This document shows positions 23,216-35,601 of a DNA stretch of 64,000 bases, in pieces. A model generated the notes under the pieces. It did not search any database. It saw only the letters and a list, made by a program, of their open reading frames with translations, and was not told where the DNA came from. Every line of letters begins with the position of its first letter. The stretch's first letter is position 1. The DNA is from Diphasiastrum complanatum (taxonomy: Eukaryota > Streptophyta > Lycopodiopsida > Lycopodiales > Lycopodiaceae), in the NCBI GenBank assembly GCA_029204225.1, contig CM055108.1, forward strand, positions 23,844,749 through 23,908,748, in the 5' to 3' direction. The position numbers were made by a program, and so were the translations under genes.

Positions 23216-26200
23216 CCTCACTAGAGAGTTACGAGATGGGATAACATACTCCAAAACCAGATTTGAAGAGCTGGAAGCAACAAGGAAGAATGCAATTGTG
23301 CACCCTCCACTTAGACTGAGAGACAAACAAGCATGAAACATGGAGGGCCCAAAGAAGACTACCACAGTAAGATTCCCACCAACTTTCCAAGACAGAGGGG
23401 GTGCGCGGAATCACAACAGAACTATTGGGAGAGTTAGGCATATAAAAACTTGGGCAACTCAATTGCCAGGTCTCATATCCCTCTACCAGCTTGAGTCAGC
23501 ACAATGCCACACGTTGTTGGCCTCGAGACCAGTCAATCCAAATGTAACCTCTTCAAATTTTAATAAAATTGATCATTGCGGATGATTACCATTTCAATTT
23601 CACCTCCGAGACTGGTCTAAGTGAAAGGACCCTTACAACAACCATTTTGCATTGTTGCCGACACCTAAGGGTTCGTGCCATCGACGTGCGGCTCGTCGCT
23701 ATGCCATTGGATCCGTTTGGCAACCATGATGCCTTGGGATTTCATGAGTGACTTGTCTTTGCATTTGGTTACCTTTTGGGGTTAGATTCTGAGTTGGCTT
23801 TTGGGTTGGTTGGGATTTCTGTTTTTCTAAATATGAAGGTTTATACTGGTTACGTTTTTAAGTTGGCTTATTAGTGAGTTCATGTCGAATGAAGGTTAGT
23901 AGACTTAAGCGTGTCTTGGGAAAACCGCTCAAGGCCCAGCACCCTTTGAGTCACATGCATTACAAAAACCCTAGTAAATGTTGTATAATGGGCTTTGCAA
24001 GGACGGATTGGAAATACTTTTGCTATCTAGATGTGTTGACATACTCCTTGAGTTTCAAAAGAAGAAAAGTTCATGAAAAAGATGCATTTAAATTATCATG
24101 GATGAAGTTTATCGTGAAGCTTTTATAACTATCAATAACATGTCTAGTTTCCAAAGGCCAATTGAAAAATTGATAGTAGGCAATTTAAAATATAAGGATT
24201 TATGTCCAATTAGAACTTAGCACTTCCTAAAAATTTAATTCCTTGTAAAAAAAACAATACAAAATATAAGGATTTATGTCCGCTCATGAACTTTTAGCAC
24301 TTCCTAAAATTTGACTCAGTCAAATTTTTTTTTACAATTGATGATGTGAATAGTGGTGACATGTCTTTCTTACGTAAATTTGAACACAAATGCATTTTTG
24401 AGATTGTCATATTACGGTTTTTTTTTTTTTCATTTTTTTAACAAATTTTGTTCTTTTGAATTCGAGATTAAGCATGTATGTGTTTGTCATTTTTTCACAA
24501 TTCAATGCTTCTTTGACTTTAAGATTACACATGTACATCAGAGCTTGTTGTGATTTTTTGGCCAAATGTTTGAACATGGATCCGTTAAATTTGGAAATCG
24601 GGTGATTGGTTTTAAGGGTGATTTCACACTAGGGGCAAATCCGTTTGCTTGGCCCTTTGACTTGCCGCCCTTTTTTGAATTTTGTCAAATAAGTTGAATT
24701 TTTGAAGGTCTCTAGCCCCCTTTCAGGCTTAGCTAGCAAGTGCCAAATGAATGGCCACAATTTGATTGGCCAATTTAAACCCCTACAATCCAATTGGTCC
24801 ATTTTTGTGAAGAAGTCTCTGTCATCTCAACATGCCGAGCAATGTCTTCAAGCCTAAAATATGGGCTTGAGTTGCCCCTACTACATGATCTGCCACATAG
24901 TGGCAACATATGCTAAGGGCCACTTCACATGAGGTGTTCGGCCCTGTGAATGACATGGGTGAGAGGCCGGAACCCATGGAGACGAGGCCGGAACCCATGG
25001 AGACCAGAAACCCGGAGAGAGGAAACGCTTGAGAGAGAACGGGACCCGGCCAGCTTCCAAGGAGAGAGAACATGTGTGATCAAGGAGACTTATGAAGAGG
25101 ATGCTTCATCACCTGGTCAAGAACGGCCGGGTGATGTTTCATGTGAAGAGGCCGTAAGTCTTAAAGGTGGCGAGGGGCCGGGAGACCCATTTTTCTTCCT
25201 TGGACCAACATGAGGACTCCATTTAAATCTAGGACTTGTCATCAGTCAATGTAGTGTGAAAGCACCGTAAGACTTTGTTGGTTTTTCGTGAGGATTGTGC
25301 CAATATGATGCAATGCCATGTCATTTCACATCCCACGAGGTTTGAACACTTGTAAGTGTGGAATTGAGAGCAAAGAGCAATCCTTCCTCCTGTCTGCAAA
25401 AGGCAAGATCCATAATGCCTCCAAGCTGAACATTCTAGCTGACAGCTAAATTTAGTTGAGTACATTGGATGTGAGACTTTCCCAATTCCTTCTATCTGGT
25501 ATTTTATTTGTTTCTCTTGTATGACTTTATCAATTCTTAGTAAGCTTCACACGTTTCATGTCATGTCAATCTAGAATGGGGTTAGACCTCCTCCTGGTCT
25601 GAACATTGTGGGTATTATATTATATCCTGATTAAGATCCCTTTCTATCTTCTTCTTGGCAAAGAAGGAAGATGCTAAGGCAGTCTTCTGGATGAGCAGTG
25701 TCAGTCTTCAGCTGCCTTTTATGCGACTCTTTCTTTGCGCATGCAAATCCCAATTCACTTTTTTATATGCAAAAATCTAGATTTGATCAGCATGTTATGC
25801 AGCTCGTGAGGAGCCGGTGGCATTAGGGGTTGGTCTGTTCCTGGAAGGCTGGAACTGAAATGGGTTCGATTCTAATGTTGAAGGCATATCTGAAACTTGG
25901 GCTACCTAGTAGTTAAGAGACAGAGCTATGACTAGTATCCTGCATGGTTGATTGCCTTCTCTTCTGCACAGGAGTGTGAGGAGTAGCGTTGCTTGTGTTC
26001 GCTGCTCAGTGCTCATGCTGCTACAGTGCTACCGTGGATAGAATTTCTGGTATTGCATCTCTTTCAGCTTTTTAAGGTTGATGGTGACATATGCTGCATA
26101 GATGCGATATGCATCAGCGTCAGATTTCCAGTGTGATGTCACTCACTGATGTAGCAAGCAGGTTACGGATATTGTTGATGTTGCGGTGATTGGTGAAGGA

Positions 26201-27267
26201 AGTTAAGAAATCAGCGTTGAGGTGGTGGAATTCTGTGCTTCACTGTACTCCCACGACTTGCTCACAAATTACAAAACGCATCTTCTGTGTCTGGGACCTG
26301 GGTTGAGTAACGAATTGGGCGACAAATTTCGCAATGAATAAGAGGCTAGCCGCTAAAGCAGTCTTAGGAAATTGGAATTCATTCTCGAAGGTCATAAATT
26401 TCTGCTGAGCAATTTCTTACATTCCATGTACTGCAACTTGCAAGCACAAAATCATGGAAAATCTCTCTTTTCTTCTGTCTTTTGAGACTTGACTTGTGAA
26501 AGTGACCACTGACGATGGTGGCTTCTGCTATCTTAGGCCCATAGACTTTTGTAGTAAGCTGGCTGCTGGCTATCCTTCTTGGGATACCTACCCAGTATCT
26601 ATTATCAGACACATCTATGACCACGTGGTCCTGCTGCCGCAGCTGCAATGTCACGTAGAGGAAGAATTTTCTTGCTTGGGAGAATCTTCTTGTGAGGAGG
26701 GTTGATAATAGTTTAATAGATATTTCACAGGATAAAACTCGCTATAAACAACTCTGTGTATGGCAATATTCTTCATCATCGCAAAGCATGCATCTTCCAC
26801 ATGAGTACTTGAGTTAGTTTTAGGTTCGTTTTCATAAATTCCAGCAAGCACTGGACGCCAGAAGGCTGACCTTATCACATCAAGTTGTTGATGAGTTGCT
26901 GCCCTGCAGGCTGATAATCTTCTGTCTGGTCTACTGTTGCATGTGAGATTTCAACCAATAATCCTACCCAGATTTCTTGAAGTTTTAAAAAACACATATA
27001 GGCAAAAATATAGTTAGGGTGAAGTAGGCAAAAATATCTCCAAAGAAGAGTGTCGCTTTGGCGTTGGACGGCACTCGAGATGGCATTTGAAGACTTAATC
27101 AAGCTCTGTACACCGATCTTGTTCATAGAAAAATTTCATCTAAAGTGAAATGGCAGTTCAGTCTTTCAGGTGAAGTGGTGAGAGAAATAAACAAGTAAAG
27201 CACAAATTTCGACGCATCCATCCAGGACTCAGTTGTGTGACGGTCATTTTTCAATTGTTGTTCCAGA
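23216..27267. other. Intergenic region upstream of the permease gene
   Basis: Mostly unique-looking sequence. Short open frames (23,340-23,585, 23,874-24,128, 24,950-25,213, 26,379-26,654, 26,651-26,878) give no recognisable protein and lie in competing frames. A 21-bp tandem duplication is at 24,963-25,004. The right-hand part must contain the promoter and 5' untranslated region of the permease gene, but I could not assign a TATA box or transcription start with confidence. Confidence 0.45.
24963..25004. repeat. Perfect 21-bp tandem duplication
   Basis: Units 24,963-24,983 and 24,984-25,004 are identical (beginning GAGGCCGGAACC). Confidence 0.9.
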
Positions 27268-30200
27268 ATGGTGAACTCGGAGCTACAAAACCATACAAAC
27301 TCTGAAATTGAGAATGGGTTGCCAAAGGGGTTGCAAATGTTTCCCGGAGAAATTGACGAAGACAATAATGTGCATCATCGTAATGGTATATATATATATA
27401 TATATCTTTTCTCATGCTGTCAATATGAGTTAAAGCAACCTAGCGAATAGCTGTAAAGCTCTAACTGCTAAAGGCTTGCCTCTCTGACTCTTTTAAACGC
27501 TTTCATTCAGATATCAAGTTGGAATACTTCAACTCCGAGTACCTTTTCCTCTCCATGCTTCCATGCAGAGTGAGATTGCAGACATTGGTTTTACTTTTCT
27601 TTCATTGTTGCCTATAGCAGCTTCGACCATGTCTCTCCGCGTGAGGATATATTAAATTAGTGAAGCCTGGGTGGTGTAACATATATCGATGAGTGATTAA
27701 CCTGAACAAGAAGGGGTTTGACTTTTGAATTTCAGTTGTGATACGGTTATCCTCTTGCAAAAGCAAATGCAGGGTTCATAGCCAGAGATAGTAGATCCAT
27801 GTTAGATTTTTCCCCCAGCCGACATCTGAGCATGTCCGTGTTTCTTTGGTTAGTTTTTCAACTTGTAGTGATGATCAGTGTCTATGGTAGACTTTCTTCC
27901 ATGAGCGCAGATCTGTTTGCGCACTTCAACATCCAGAAGCATTATTTCTGTCTGACTGTGCCTTTATGGAACCATTAGTTATGAATCATTGTATTGTCCA
28001 ATATAAATTGATCATGATTCCTTTCTGAGTTTAGTTTTCTATTTAACAAACTTCACACGTTTGTTTAGAATGGAGACACACACTTTCTGATGAAGCTTTA
28101 CTTGAAAGATGTCTGGCTTTCGGATGGTAAACGTTTCAATGTATTTGTGAACCCTATTTTGATGTATGTCCAAACTCCAAACCGGGAAACTTTGTGCTAT
28201 GGAACATTCAATCAAGAGCATGTAGGTTTATCAGAACCTAGTCATTTATTGATCATCTCTCTGGCACAACGAGCTGATATGCTTGCTTACATATGTGGGG
28301 TTTCAGGAACTGTATGGACTGCAGCTGCCCACATCATAACTGCAGTAATTGGTTCAGGAGTACTTTCTTTGGCTTGGAGCATTGCTCAAATGGGATGGAT
28401 TGCAGGGCCTATAGTTTTGCTGTTCTTTGCATACGTGACATATCATACTTCCATACTTCTCGCAGACTGCTACAGATCGCCTGATCCAGTGACTGGAAAA
28501 CGAAATCAAACATACATGGATGCTATCAGAGCAAATTTGGGTAGTTTGTTGAACAGCAACTGTTTGTCCTATTGAATAATGAAATCTAGGCTGCAAAATT
28601 ACAATGAGCATAGAGTGAGTTCGTTCAGAGATTGTAGAATGTGTTTTTGTTAGTAGGTAGATGCAAAACGGATGGACTATTTTGAGTTATTATCTTGGGT
28701 CAGGTTTTTGATTTATTCACAAGGAAGTCATCTGTACTACTTGTAAAAGCATTTGGTCAACTTCTCTAAGCTAGATTTCTGTAATCTACTAGCAGAAGAT
28801 GCTTACCAGCGGAAAGTCCTGCATCATTTTCTGCTTGTGTTAGTGCACTTCAATGATCTGCGTCTATGCTGGCTAGTCGTATGAAGACAGTCTATTGAAA
28901 GCAGTTACATTACAATAGTATCCCACGCCTCTGAAAGGATCAGGCAACGGATTCAGGAGGCAACGGTTTAGTTTGTTAAGAGAACACCAGGTCCTTATCT
29001 GTGAAGTCAATTGCCTCCTTTTGCAGACAGCTTTTAGTATCCAAGTCAACAGTCCAAGGTTCCGATCAGACAATAAACAGTGGCATTCTATATCGACATG
29101 AAACATCTTTACACCTTTTCACAAATTTTTTTCTATTTTGAAAGGTTTTGAAAATAGAGCAACTCCATCTTCGCAGATATTGCTTGTGAACGTATAACTA
29201 TATAAGCCAGTACTGAAAACTGACTCTGCATAGACTTGTATCAGATTATTCTGACCGTTTTAGTTTTGAATAATGGACATAAATTGAGAAATATTTGAAA
29301 ACAAAATTTTCATTTTTCCAACAGGGCCTGTGCAAGTATGGATGTGTGGCTTTGTACAGTATACCAACTTATGGGCCACTGCTGTTGGGTACACTATAAC
29401 TGCTGCAATCAGTGCCGTGTAAGTTTCTGTAAGATCTGAGATGGGTCATTTTCTTTCTCAAGTCTCTTAGCCATGCAATTCTCCAGTGCTGCATTTACAG
29501 TTCTTTTAAGTGATTTTCCTGGATATTAGCATACTTTGCGCACCTTTTGGTACGATATTTTGGTATGGAAATGTCTTTTGAATACGAAAAGCTTTTATGT
29601 GCCCCTGTTTTGTTGCAATCTATGTCGTTGGCATCCTTCAATTCCTACCTATACTGCACATTGTTACTCTTCTAAACGTGGCTAGTATTTTGCTTGATGA
29701 TGCTGACTCAACAACAGGGCAATCAAACGCTCAGATTGTTTTCACTCTAGTGGAGACAATGCACCCTGCCATATTTCAAACAATCCATACATGGCCGGTT
29801 TTGGGGTTGTAGAGATCATTTTTTCACAAGTGCCGGATTTCGACAGACTTTGGTGGTTATCAATTGTTGCAGCAATAATGTCTTTTACCTATTCTACAAT
29901 CGGCTTAGGCCTTGGTATTGGAAAGCTGATTGGTAAGTTGTTCTTTCAGATGTGCATATAGACTCAACTTAATCTCGCAGATGTGCCAAAAACCTACTAT
30001 TTCATGAATAGACTCAACTTAATCTCGCAGATGTGCCGAAAACCTACTATTTCTTTCATGAATTGGGATATGCAAAAAATAAAACTCATTTTCTCAGCCC
30101 CGAAGAGTCAAGTATTGTTTGCTTAACCACACATGGACGCAATAGCAGTTGTTTTTCATCTTATTTAAAAAGTAATTGTACTTAATTGGAATGTTCAGAA

Positions 30201-31432
30201 AATAAACATTTACGTGGGACTATCACTGGGATCAGCATAGGTCATGCTACTGGTGAGTTAAGCAAGGCACAGAAGGGTTGGCAGGTCCTTCAGTCTCTTG
30301 GGAACATTGCATTTGCCTATTCGTTTTCAATGATTCTGATTGAAATCCAGGTATGGTCTTAGTAGTTGTTCACGCGTTATTTTTATTCGAATTAAATAAA
30401 CGCCAAATAATTTTTCTTGTGTGCTACTTTTATGTGAACCTAAAGGCTACGAAGGGCAGACATCAAAAGTGATTATGTTTTCATTTCAACACAAACTTTC
30501 TGACAAATCACGTGTGCTTTCTGCTTGAGTTTGTGATGCATCATTTCATTCATTAATAAATAGCACACATGCTTTGCAGGATACGCTAAAGTCTCCTCCT
30601 GCTGAGAATAAGACCATGAAGAAGGCAACATTAATTGGAGTCTGCACGACAACCTTTTTTTACATGACCATAGGTTGTGTTGGTTATGCTACATTTGGAA
30701 ATAGTGCACCAGGAAATCTATTGACAGGATTTGGGTTTTACAATCCTTATTGGCTCGTTGACTTTGCCAATGCTTGTATTGTGGTTCATTTGGTTGGTGC
30801 CTACCAGGTGTGTACTTATTTGTATCGGTGCTTTTTGAGTTTGCTTCTGAAAGCTTTTAATTTTAGTGCTGGAAAGAATGATAAGACCATGGCACGCCAC
30901 ACACACCTGTTGTCCACAATCCCAGTGTTATTATCCTTAAAGCTTCCTTTATCCTCTTTTCCTTGCCTCAAATAAAAGATGACTAAGCCGCCACTTATTT
31001 ATGCAGGTCTACAGCCAGCCACTCTTTGCAGTTGTTGAAAATTGGGCCTCCAAAAAATGGCCCAAGAGCAGGTTCATTCATCATGAATACATTGTCGACG
31101 TTCCCTGTTATGGAGCACTTCCATTAAATCTGTTTCGTCTAATCTGGAGAACCATATTTGTTATTGCAACAACCATTGTTGCTATGCTGCTTCCATTCTT
31201 TAATGATGTTGTGGGCCTTGTCGGTGCCTATGGATTTTGGCCTTTGACTGTGTACTTCCCCATAGAAATGTACATTAACCAGAAAAAAATTGTTCCTTGG
31301 ACCTCCCAGTGGATAGGGTTGGAGACTCTGAGTGTCTTTTGTCTTCTTATTTCAATAGCAGCGGGCATAGGCTCTATAGAAGGAATAATACAAGATCTCA
31401 AGCATTATACTCCATTTAAGACAACCTACTGA
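27268..31432 (+). CDS. AAP: Amino acid permease (AAP family), seven exons, 488 aa
   Basis: A proton-coupled amino acid importer of the plant AAP family (AAAP superfamily), expected in the plasma membrane with about 11 transmembrane helices. Exons: 27268-27385, 28307-28540, 29325-29418, 29718-29932, 30199-30350, 30580-30807, 31007-31432. All six introns have GT-AG ends, phases agree (1,1,2,1,0,0), and the total is 1,467 nt with no internal stop. The protein starts MVNSELQNHT, has an acidic N-terminus (GEIDEDNN), then family signatures TAAAHIITAVIGSGVLSLAW, DCYRSPDPVTGKRN, SQVPDFDRLWWLS, AFAYSFSMILIEIQDTLKSP, PGNLLTGFGFYNPYW, LPFFNDVVGLVGAYGFWPL and the C-terminal tail YTPFKTTY. Family members are usually 465-490 aa, so it appears full length. 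The start Met is chosen because exon 1 joins in phase to the conserved GTVWTAAAH. Which AAP paralogue it is cannot be told. It is surrounded by transposon debris. Confidence 0.95.
27387..27406. repeat. (TA)n microsatellite at the exon 1 donor site
   Basis: A run of about ten TA units begins inside the GT donor of intron 1 of the permease gene (G|GTATATAT). Length changes here would directly abut the splice site. Confidence 0.9.
29958..30057. repeat. 50-bp tandem duplication in intron 4 of the permease gene
   Basis: Units start at 29,958 and 30,008 (ATAGACTCAACTTAATC) and differ by one substitution and a few inserted bases near the end. Each unit contains a CTCGCAG that looks like a 3' splice acceptor, though it is not used in the model. 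Confidence 0.85.
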
Positions 31433-32100
31433 CTTGATATTTGTCGAGGCTTTACATTTTTATCAAGCTTTGACAGTAAAGCCTTGTATGAACACTTGAA
31501 TCCGCATTGAGCATAATGAGAGATTTGTACATATTTTGAATAAGGTTATAAGAAAATGGATCTGGCACTGGAGGACCTTTTTTCAAATGTTGAATCTGCT
31601 GCCGGGGTCTTTAATTTATCCAGCTTAGAAGTCAAAACTATAATCATCTGCAATTTCAGAGTAGTTTACTACCTATAAGAGTTGAATCAGAGGTTTCATG
31701 AGTACTCAAGAGTTCTTCTGTCCATCACAGGTGATCACTAGAGAAGCATTTGTATCTGCAGGTACACCTGTTGAGAAGTCTTTTTGCATTTTCACTTGGC
31801 ATACAATGCCTTTGTCTTGAATGGATGAGACATTATTCTGTTGCCAAAGAATGTGTTGGGTTGAGGTTCATCATAAATTTTCAACTCATGATGAAGAAGC
31901 TGGTGTGCTTGTCTTTTGTGGATTTATGTTTTTGAATCTATGAAATCTCTTAGATTGCATACACATCACTGTGATCTTATTTGTCCTTATCAAGTTTTAT
32001 TTGTCGATAAATAATGTGTGTATATATGTAAATATGTACTTTGCAAGCAATGTGGACGATATGTCATGATTGTTTGTGGAAGATTGCAAAGTAAAGAAGA
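31433..32100 (+). other. Permease 3' untranslated and intergenic sequence
   Basis: AT-rich, with AATAAG at about 31,541 as a possible polyadenylation signal. No gene is visible. The 61-codon frame at 31,750-31,935 has no support. Confidence 0.4.
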
Positions 32101-32728
32101 CCAATCCTCAAATATGATCATCCTTCAAGAAAACCAAGGATTGTAAACTTGGACCTTCAACTTTATGACAAAGGCTGCTTTGTTAGATTTGATGCAAATG
32201 CTTCTTTCATTATGAAGAGTGGGAATGTTATAGCAAGAGGGACAAGATTTGGGAGGCTTGTCAAGTTGTATGCTTCTGTAAAATCTAACCATTATGGATT
32301 GATGGTCGAGGAGAAGACACCACAAGTGAAGCCATGTTACAAAAAAATGAATCACTCCAATCACAATTTTATGGAGGTTATGTGCAAGGAGGAGCTTACT
32401 CTTGGTCTACCTAGTCAAGAGGTGGTGATGCATGGAAGGCATGTGCTTTTGCTAAAGCATCTTAGTTGCCTTTCTCAAAATCTATCACAAAGCCATCAAA
32501 GTCCTTGCAATCTCTTCACTCAAGAGAGCACTTTGCAAGTGTGAAAAGCAATAGTGATTTTAGTATCTTTGAATCCTTCATAGATGGTGCCAGTGGACAT
32601 GATGTGACTTATCTATTATCTTCAACGTTCATGATGTTTAACACATAATGTAGGTACACCAAGACAATGAAGTTGAATGCTTTCCAATTTATATCTTTTG
32701 TTGATAAAGCAACTTCATGTGACTACTA
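32101..32728 (+). pseudogene. Copia fragment (integrase-region start) with unexplained block
   Basis: The first part (DKGCFVRFDANASFIMKSG, then GTRFGRLVKLYAS) matches the region that follows LLSVGQ in copia polyproteins and parallels 20,998-20,759. The second part (SIFESFIDGASGHDVTYLL, then STFMMFNT and KTMKLNAFQF) matches the unrecognised block at 20,272-20,583 on the other strand. So the same odd arrangement exists twice. It ends abruptly where gypsy RT begins at 32,729. Confidence 0.7.
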
Positions 32729-34636
32729 TGGCCTTAGCAGATATAATATGATCCAAATCATTGAAGAAGATCAACACAAAACCACCTTTGCCACAGAATG
32801 GGGAACCTTCTGCTGGAAAGTCATGCCTTTTGGGCTCTGCAATGTTCCTAGCACCTTCCAACGTGTTATGCAAGCGGCATTTTCTCAGCAGATGGGCGAT
32901 ACCTTAGAAGTTTACTAGGACGATTTAGGAGCACATTCCGAAGAAATACGTCATCTGTCTGTGCTCAAAAAAAATTTTATCCAATGTCAACGCTTCGGTA
33001 TCACTCTTATTTTTAAAAAATGCCAGATTTGGGTAACCCATGGTATTGTGTTAGGACATATTATCTCACAAAATGGCATTGCCACTGACCCTGAAAAGAT
33101 CCTTATCATTCAAAATCTACCGGAACCGCGTACGATACGTGAAGTTTACTCCTTGGCCACGCCAACTACTATCGATGCTTTATTTTTTATTTTGCTAACA
33201 AAGCCTGCTTAATCTACAAAGTAGTTGTAGTTCCCAAATGGACGGATGAACAATGCGTCGTCTTTAATCACCTCAAAGAAGCCCTTACCAAAGCACCCAT
33301 CCTCCGGGCTCCTAATTATTCTAAAGAATTCCATGTGCATATCGATGCATCCAAGTATGCCATTGGAGCAGTGCTCACCCAACCGAGAGAATTCAAAAAG
33401 GATTACCCAATTTGTTTTCTTAGTCGACAATTGATACCTGCTGAAGTCAATTATACCACCACTGAATGCGAAGCCTTGGCAATGGTATATGCGGTCCAGA
33501 AGTTTCACCATTATCTTCTAGGAAAAATCTTTGTGTTCTTCACTGATCATCAAGCACTGTTGTATCTCATCAACAAGACCTGCACCACAGGTCGTATTAC
33601 TAGATGGATCCTATTATTGAGAGAATTTGAGTTTAGGATCGTGGTTCGTAAGGGAGTTCAGCATTTTTTAGCAGATCATCTATCCCGAATCCCTAACCTT
33701 CCTATCCTAGATCAAGGCGTCAACGATGATTTACCAGATGCAATCCTTTTTCAAGTTGACTCTACACCTGTATGGGCTAAGGAAATTATCGAATATTTAA
33801 CTTCAGGACAGATGGATTCTTCCTTTTCTAAACCCGAACAACGAGCGTTGGTCCTCAAAACTAAACCTTATACATTAATTGCAGGACAACTCTACAAGCA
33901 AGGGTTAGATGGAATTATCCGACAATGTCTTACTGAAGGAGAAATCCCCTCTATAATTTCCCTCACTCGTGAAGGTATTGGTGCCGGCCATTTCTCTTCT
34001 GAAACAACTGCTAAAAAAATCCTCTTGGCCGGTTTCTGGTGGCCAACACTCTTCAAGGATACGCACAATTACACTAAGGCTTGTAATGTCTGCCAATGCA
34101 CAAAACGCATTCAAAAAACAGACTACATGCCTTTACACCCTGTAACCACTGATCAAGCTTTCCAAAAATGGGGAATTGATTATGTCGAACCTTTTAGACC
34201 TACTGCTTGACACACACAATCTCGTTACATCATAATAGCTACAGACTACTACACCAAATGGGCTGAAGCAAGTGCTATTCACAATGTTGACGCTCGTTCG
34301 ACCGCCAAATTTCTCTACGAACTAGTTATAGTTCGGTTCGAATGTCCTCTAGAGCTTATCAATGACAGGGGAACACATTTTCTTAACTCTGTCATAGCAG
34401 GTCTTCTTTCCAAATTTTTGGTGGTACATCGCAAAAGTTCCCCATACTATCCACGCTGCAATGGCCAGGCAGAATCCACCAATAAAATCTTTTGTGGCAT
34501 TCTCACCAAAATCGTCAAATCCAACCTATCTGATTGGGAACTCAAACTCCATGCCGCTATCTGGGCTTATCGCACTACCACGAAGCGAGCTGCAGGCTTA
34601 ACCCCCCAGCTCACATATGGTCAAGAAGCCGTTATT
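32729..34636 (+). pseudogene. OTA gypsy pol, third copy: RT, RNase H, integrase
   Basis: RT: KTTFATEWGTF, MPFGLCNVPSTFQRVMQ, then VY*DD with TAG (32,916-32,918) replacing the second residue of the YxDD catalytic box, and VLGHIISQNGIATDPEK. RNase H: FHVHIDASKYAI (first Asp kept), YTTTECEALAMVY, FFTDHQALLYL, FLADHLSRI. Integrase: CNVCQCTKRI, WGIDYVEPF, INDRGTHFLN, CNGQAESTNKI, ending LTYGQEAVI at 34,636, where an LTR block begins. The 291-codon frame 33,335-34,210 is the longest. Several stops elsewhere; a pseudogene. Confidence 0.92.
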
Positions 34637-35252
34637 GACAAAATTTCCAGAATTCACACGTGTGGGGAATGTCCACAAGAGTGACTGATCTTAATTAAGC
34701 TTTGTGATTGGCACTATAACCTGATTCTAGATTGATCAACAAAATCTAGTTAAGAAGAAATGGCTAATTCACAATCTAGCATGCTAATCAACAGAATATA
34801 ATAGCAATGAATCAAAGAAAGAATAAAAAAACAAGACTTCAGTGTATGAGCATTAGCCTCAACACGAGTTAGAGAGAGAGAGAGAGAGCTAGAGAGATAA
34901 CAAGCAATATTTGTTTAGATCCAAAATGGCATGAGATAGCTACAAAACTTTGGTTCTTCATCATTGATTGTGTGGAGAGCTACACATATTTATGGAGTTT
35001 GAGGTCGCTCGAGGTAGAACCACATCTATCCATTCCAAAATGACATCTAGAGTCTATGTGACATTTGTCACTTGTCATGCGTGAAATCCTACCAACTTTT
35101 TACAAGTGTACTAGTTCTAACTAGAAATGCACTTACAATTAATGCATGTGAATTGCCATGAGTTTCTACAAGCATAATCATGCTAATTCTATGTCTACAA
35201 ACTATATGCAAGTTGCATTTATCAAACTAGATAATACATAACCATGTAGCAC
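34637..35252 (-). repeat. LTR, same family as 15,233-15,880
   Basis: Near-match to the insertion at 15.2 kb. It has a (GA)8-like tract at 34,872-34,888, CATAAATATG on the minus strand, and CACACGTGTG at 34,655. On the minus strand it ends ...GAAATTTTGTCA. It lies between the broken gypsy integrase and a copia gag remnant. Confidence 0.65.
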
Positions 35253-35589
35253 TTGAACTTTGATCTATCCTTCTTCTTGCCACTTGAAGAAGTATCCACT
35301 TGATCTTGCCCTTTAGACCACTTACTTTTGGCTTTGCCCTTGAATTTGCCCTTTGTGAACATAGCATCCTCTTGAAGTGTCGATGTAGATCCACCTCTTG
35401 CTTGAAGCCTATATTCCTCATTGATCAAGGTCTCTTGAAGATCCATCAAACCTCCCGTTCAATAACCTCACAATACATATGCAAGAAACTCAATTTTGGT
35501 GTAGAATCCAATCAAGCATGCTCTAGCATTGATATCTTCTCCAAATCATTGATAGATTGTGAATGCTTCTTTCATAACCTGAAACACAA
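35222..35589 (-). pseudogene. Copia Gag C-terminal fragment
   Basis: The minus strand reads LMDLQETLINEEYRLQARGG, then a Lys/Ser-rich stretch (GKFKGKAKSKW, GKKKDRSKFKCY) that breaks off where the first Cys of the zinc knuckle occurs. The upstream (higher coordinate) part is frame-broken but leads back to a primer site at 35,590. The knuckle is fused to LTR-like sequence, which implies an internal deletion of the rest of the element. Confidence 0.65.
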
Positions 35590-35601
35590 GCTCTAATACC
35601 A
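35590..35601 (-). other. Initiator tRNA-Met primer binding site, one mismatch
   Basis: The minus strand reads TGGTATTAGAGC, one base from TGGTATCAGAGC, directly after the LTR end ...AAATTCTTCATA. Confidence 0.75.

Noticed and set aside
23960-23970. Telomeric repeat (AAACCCT)
   Set aside because: Only a single short match; no array anywhere in the window.
28090-28575. Permease exon extended upstream as a single 161-codon frame
   Set aside because: The part before 28,307 is intron: TTTCAG precedes GAACTG, and exon 1 at 27,268-27,385 joins in phase to give the conserved NGTVWTAAAH.
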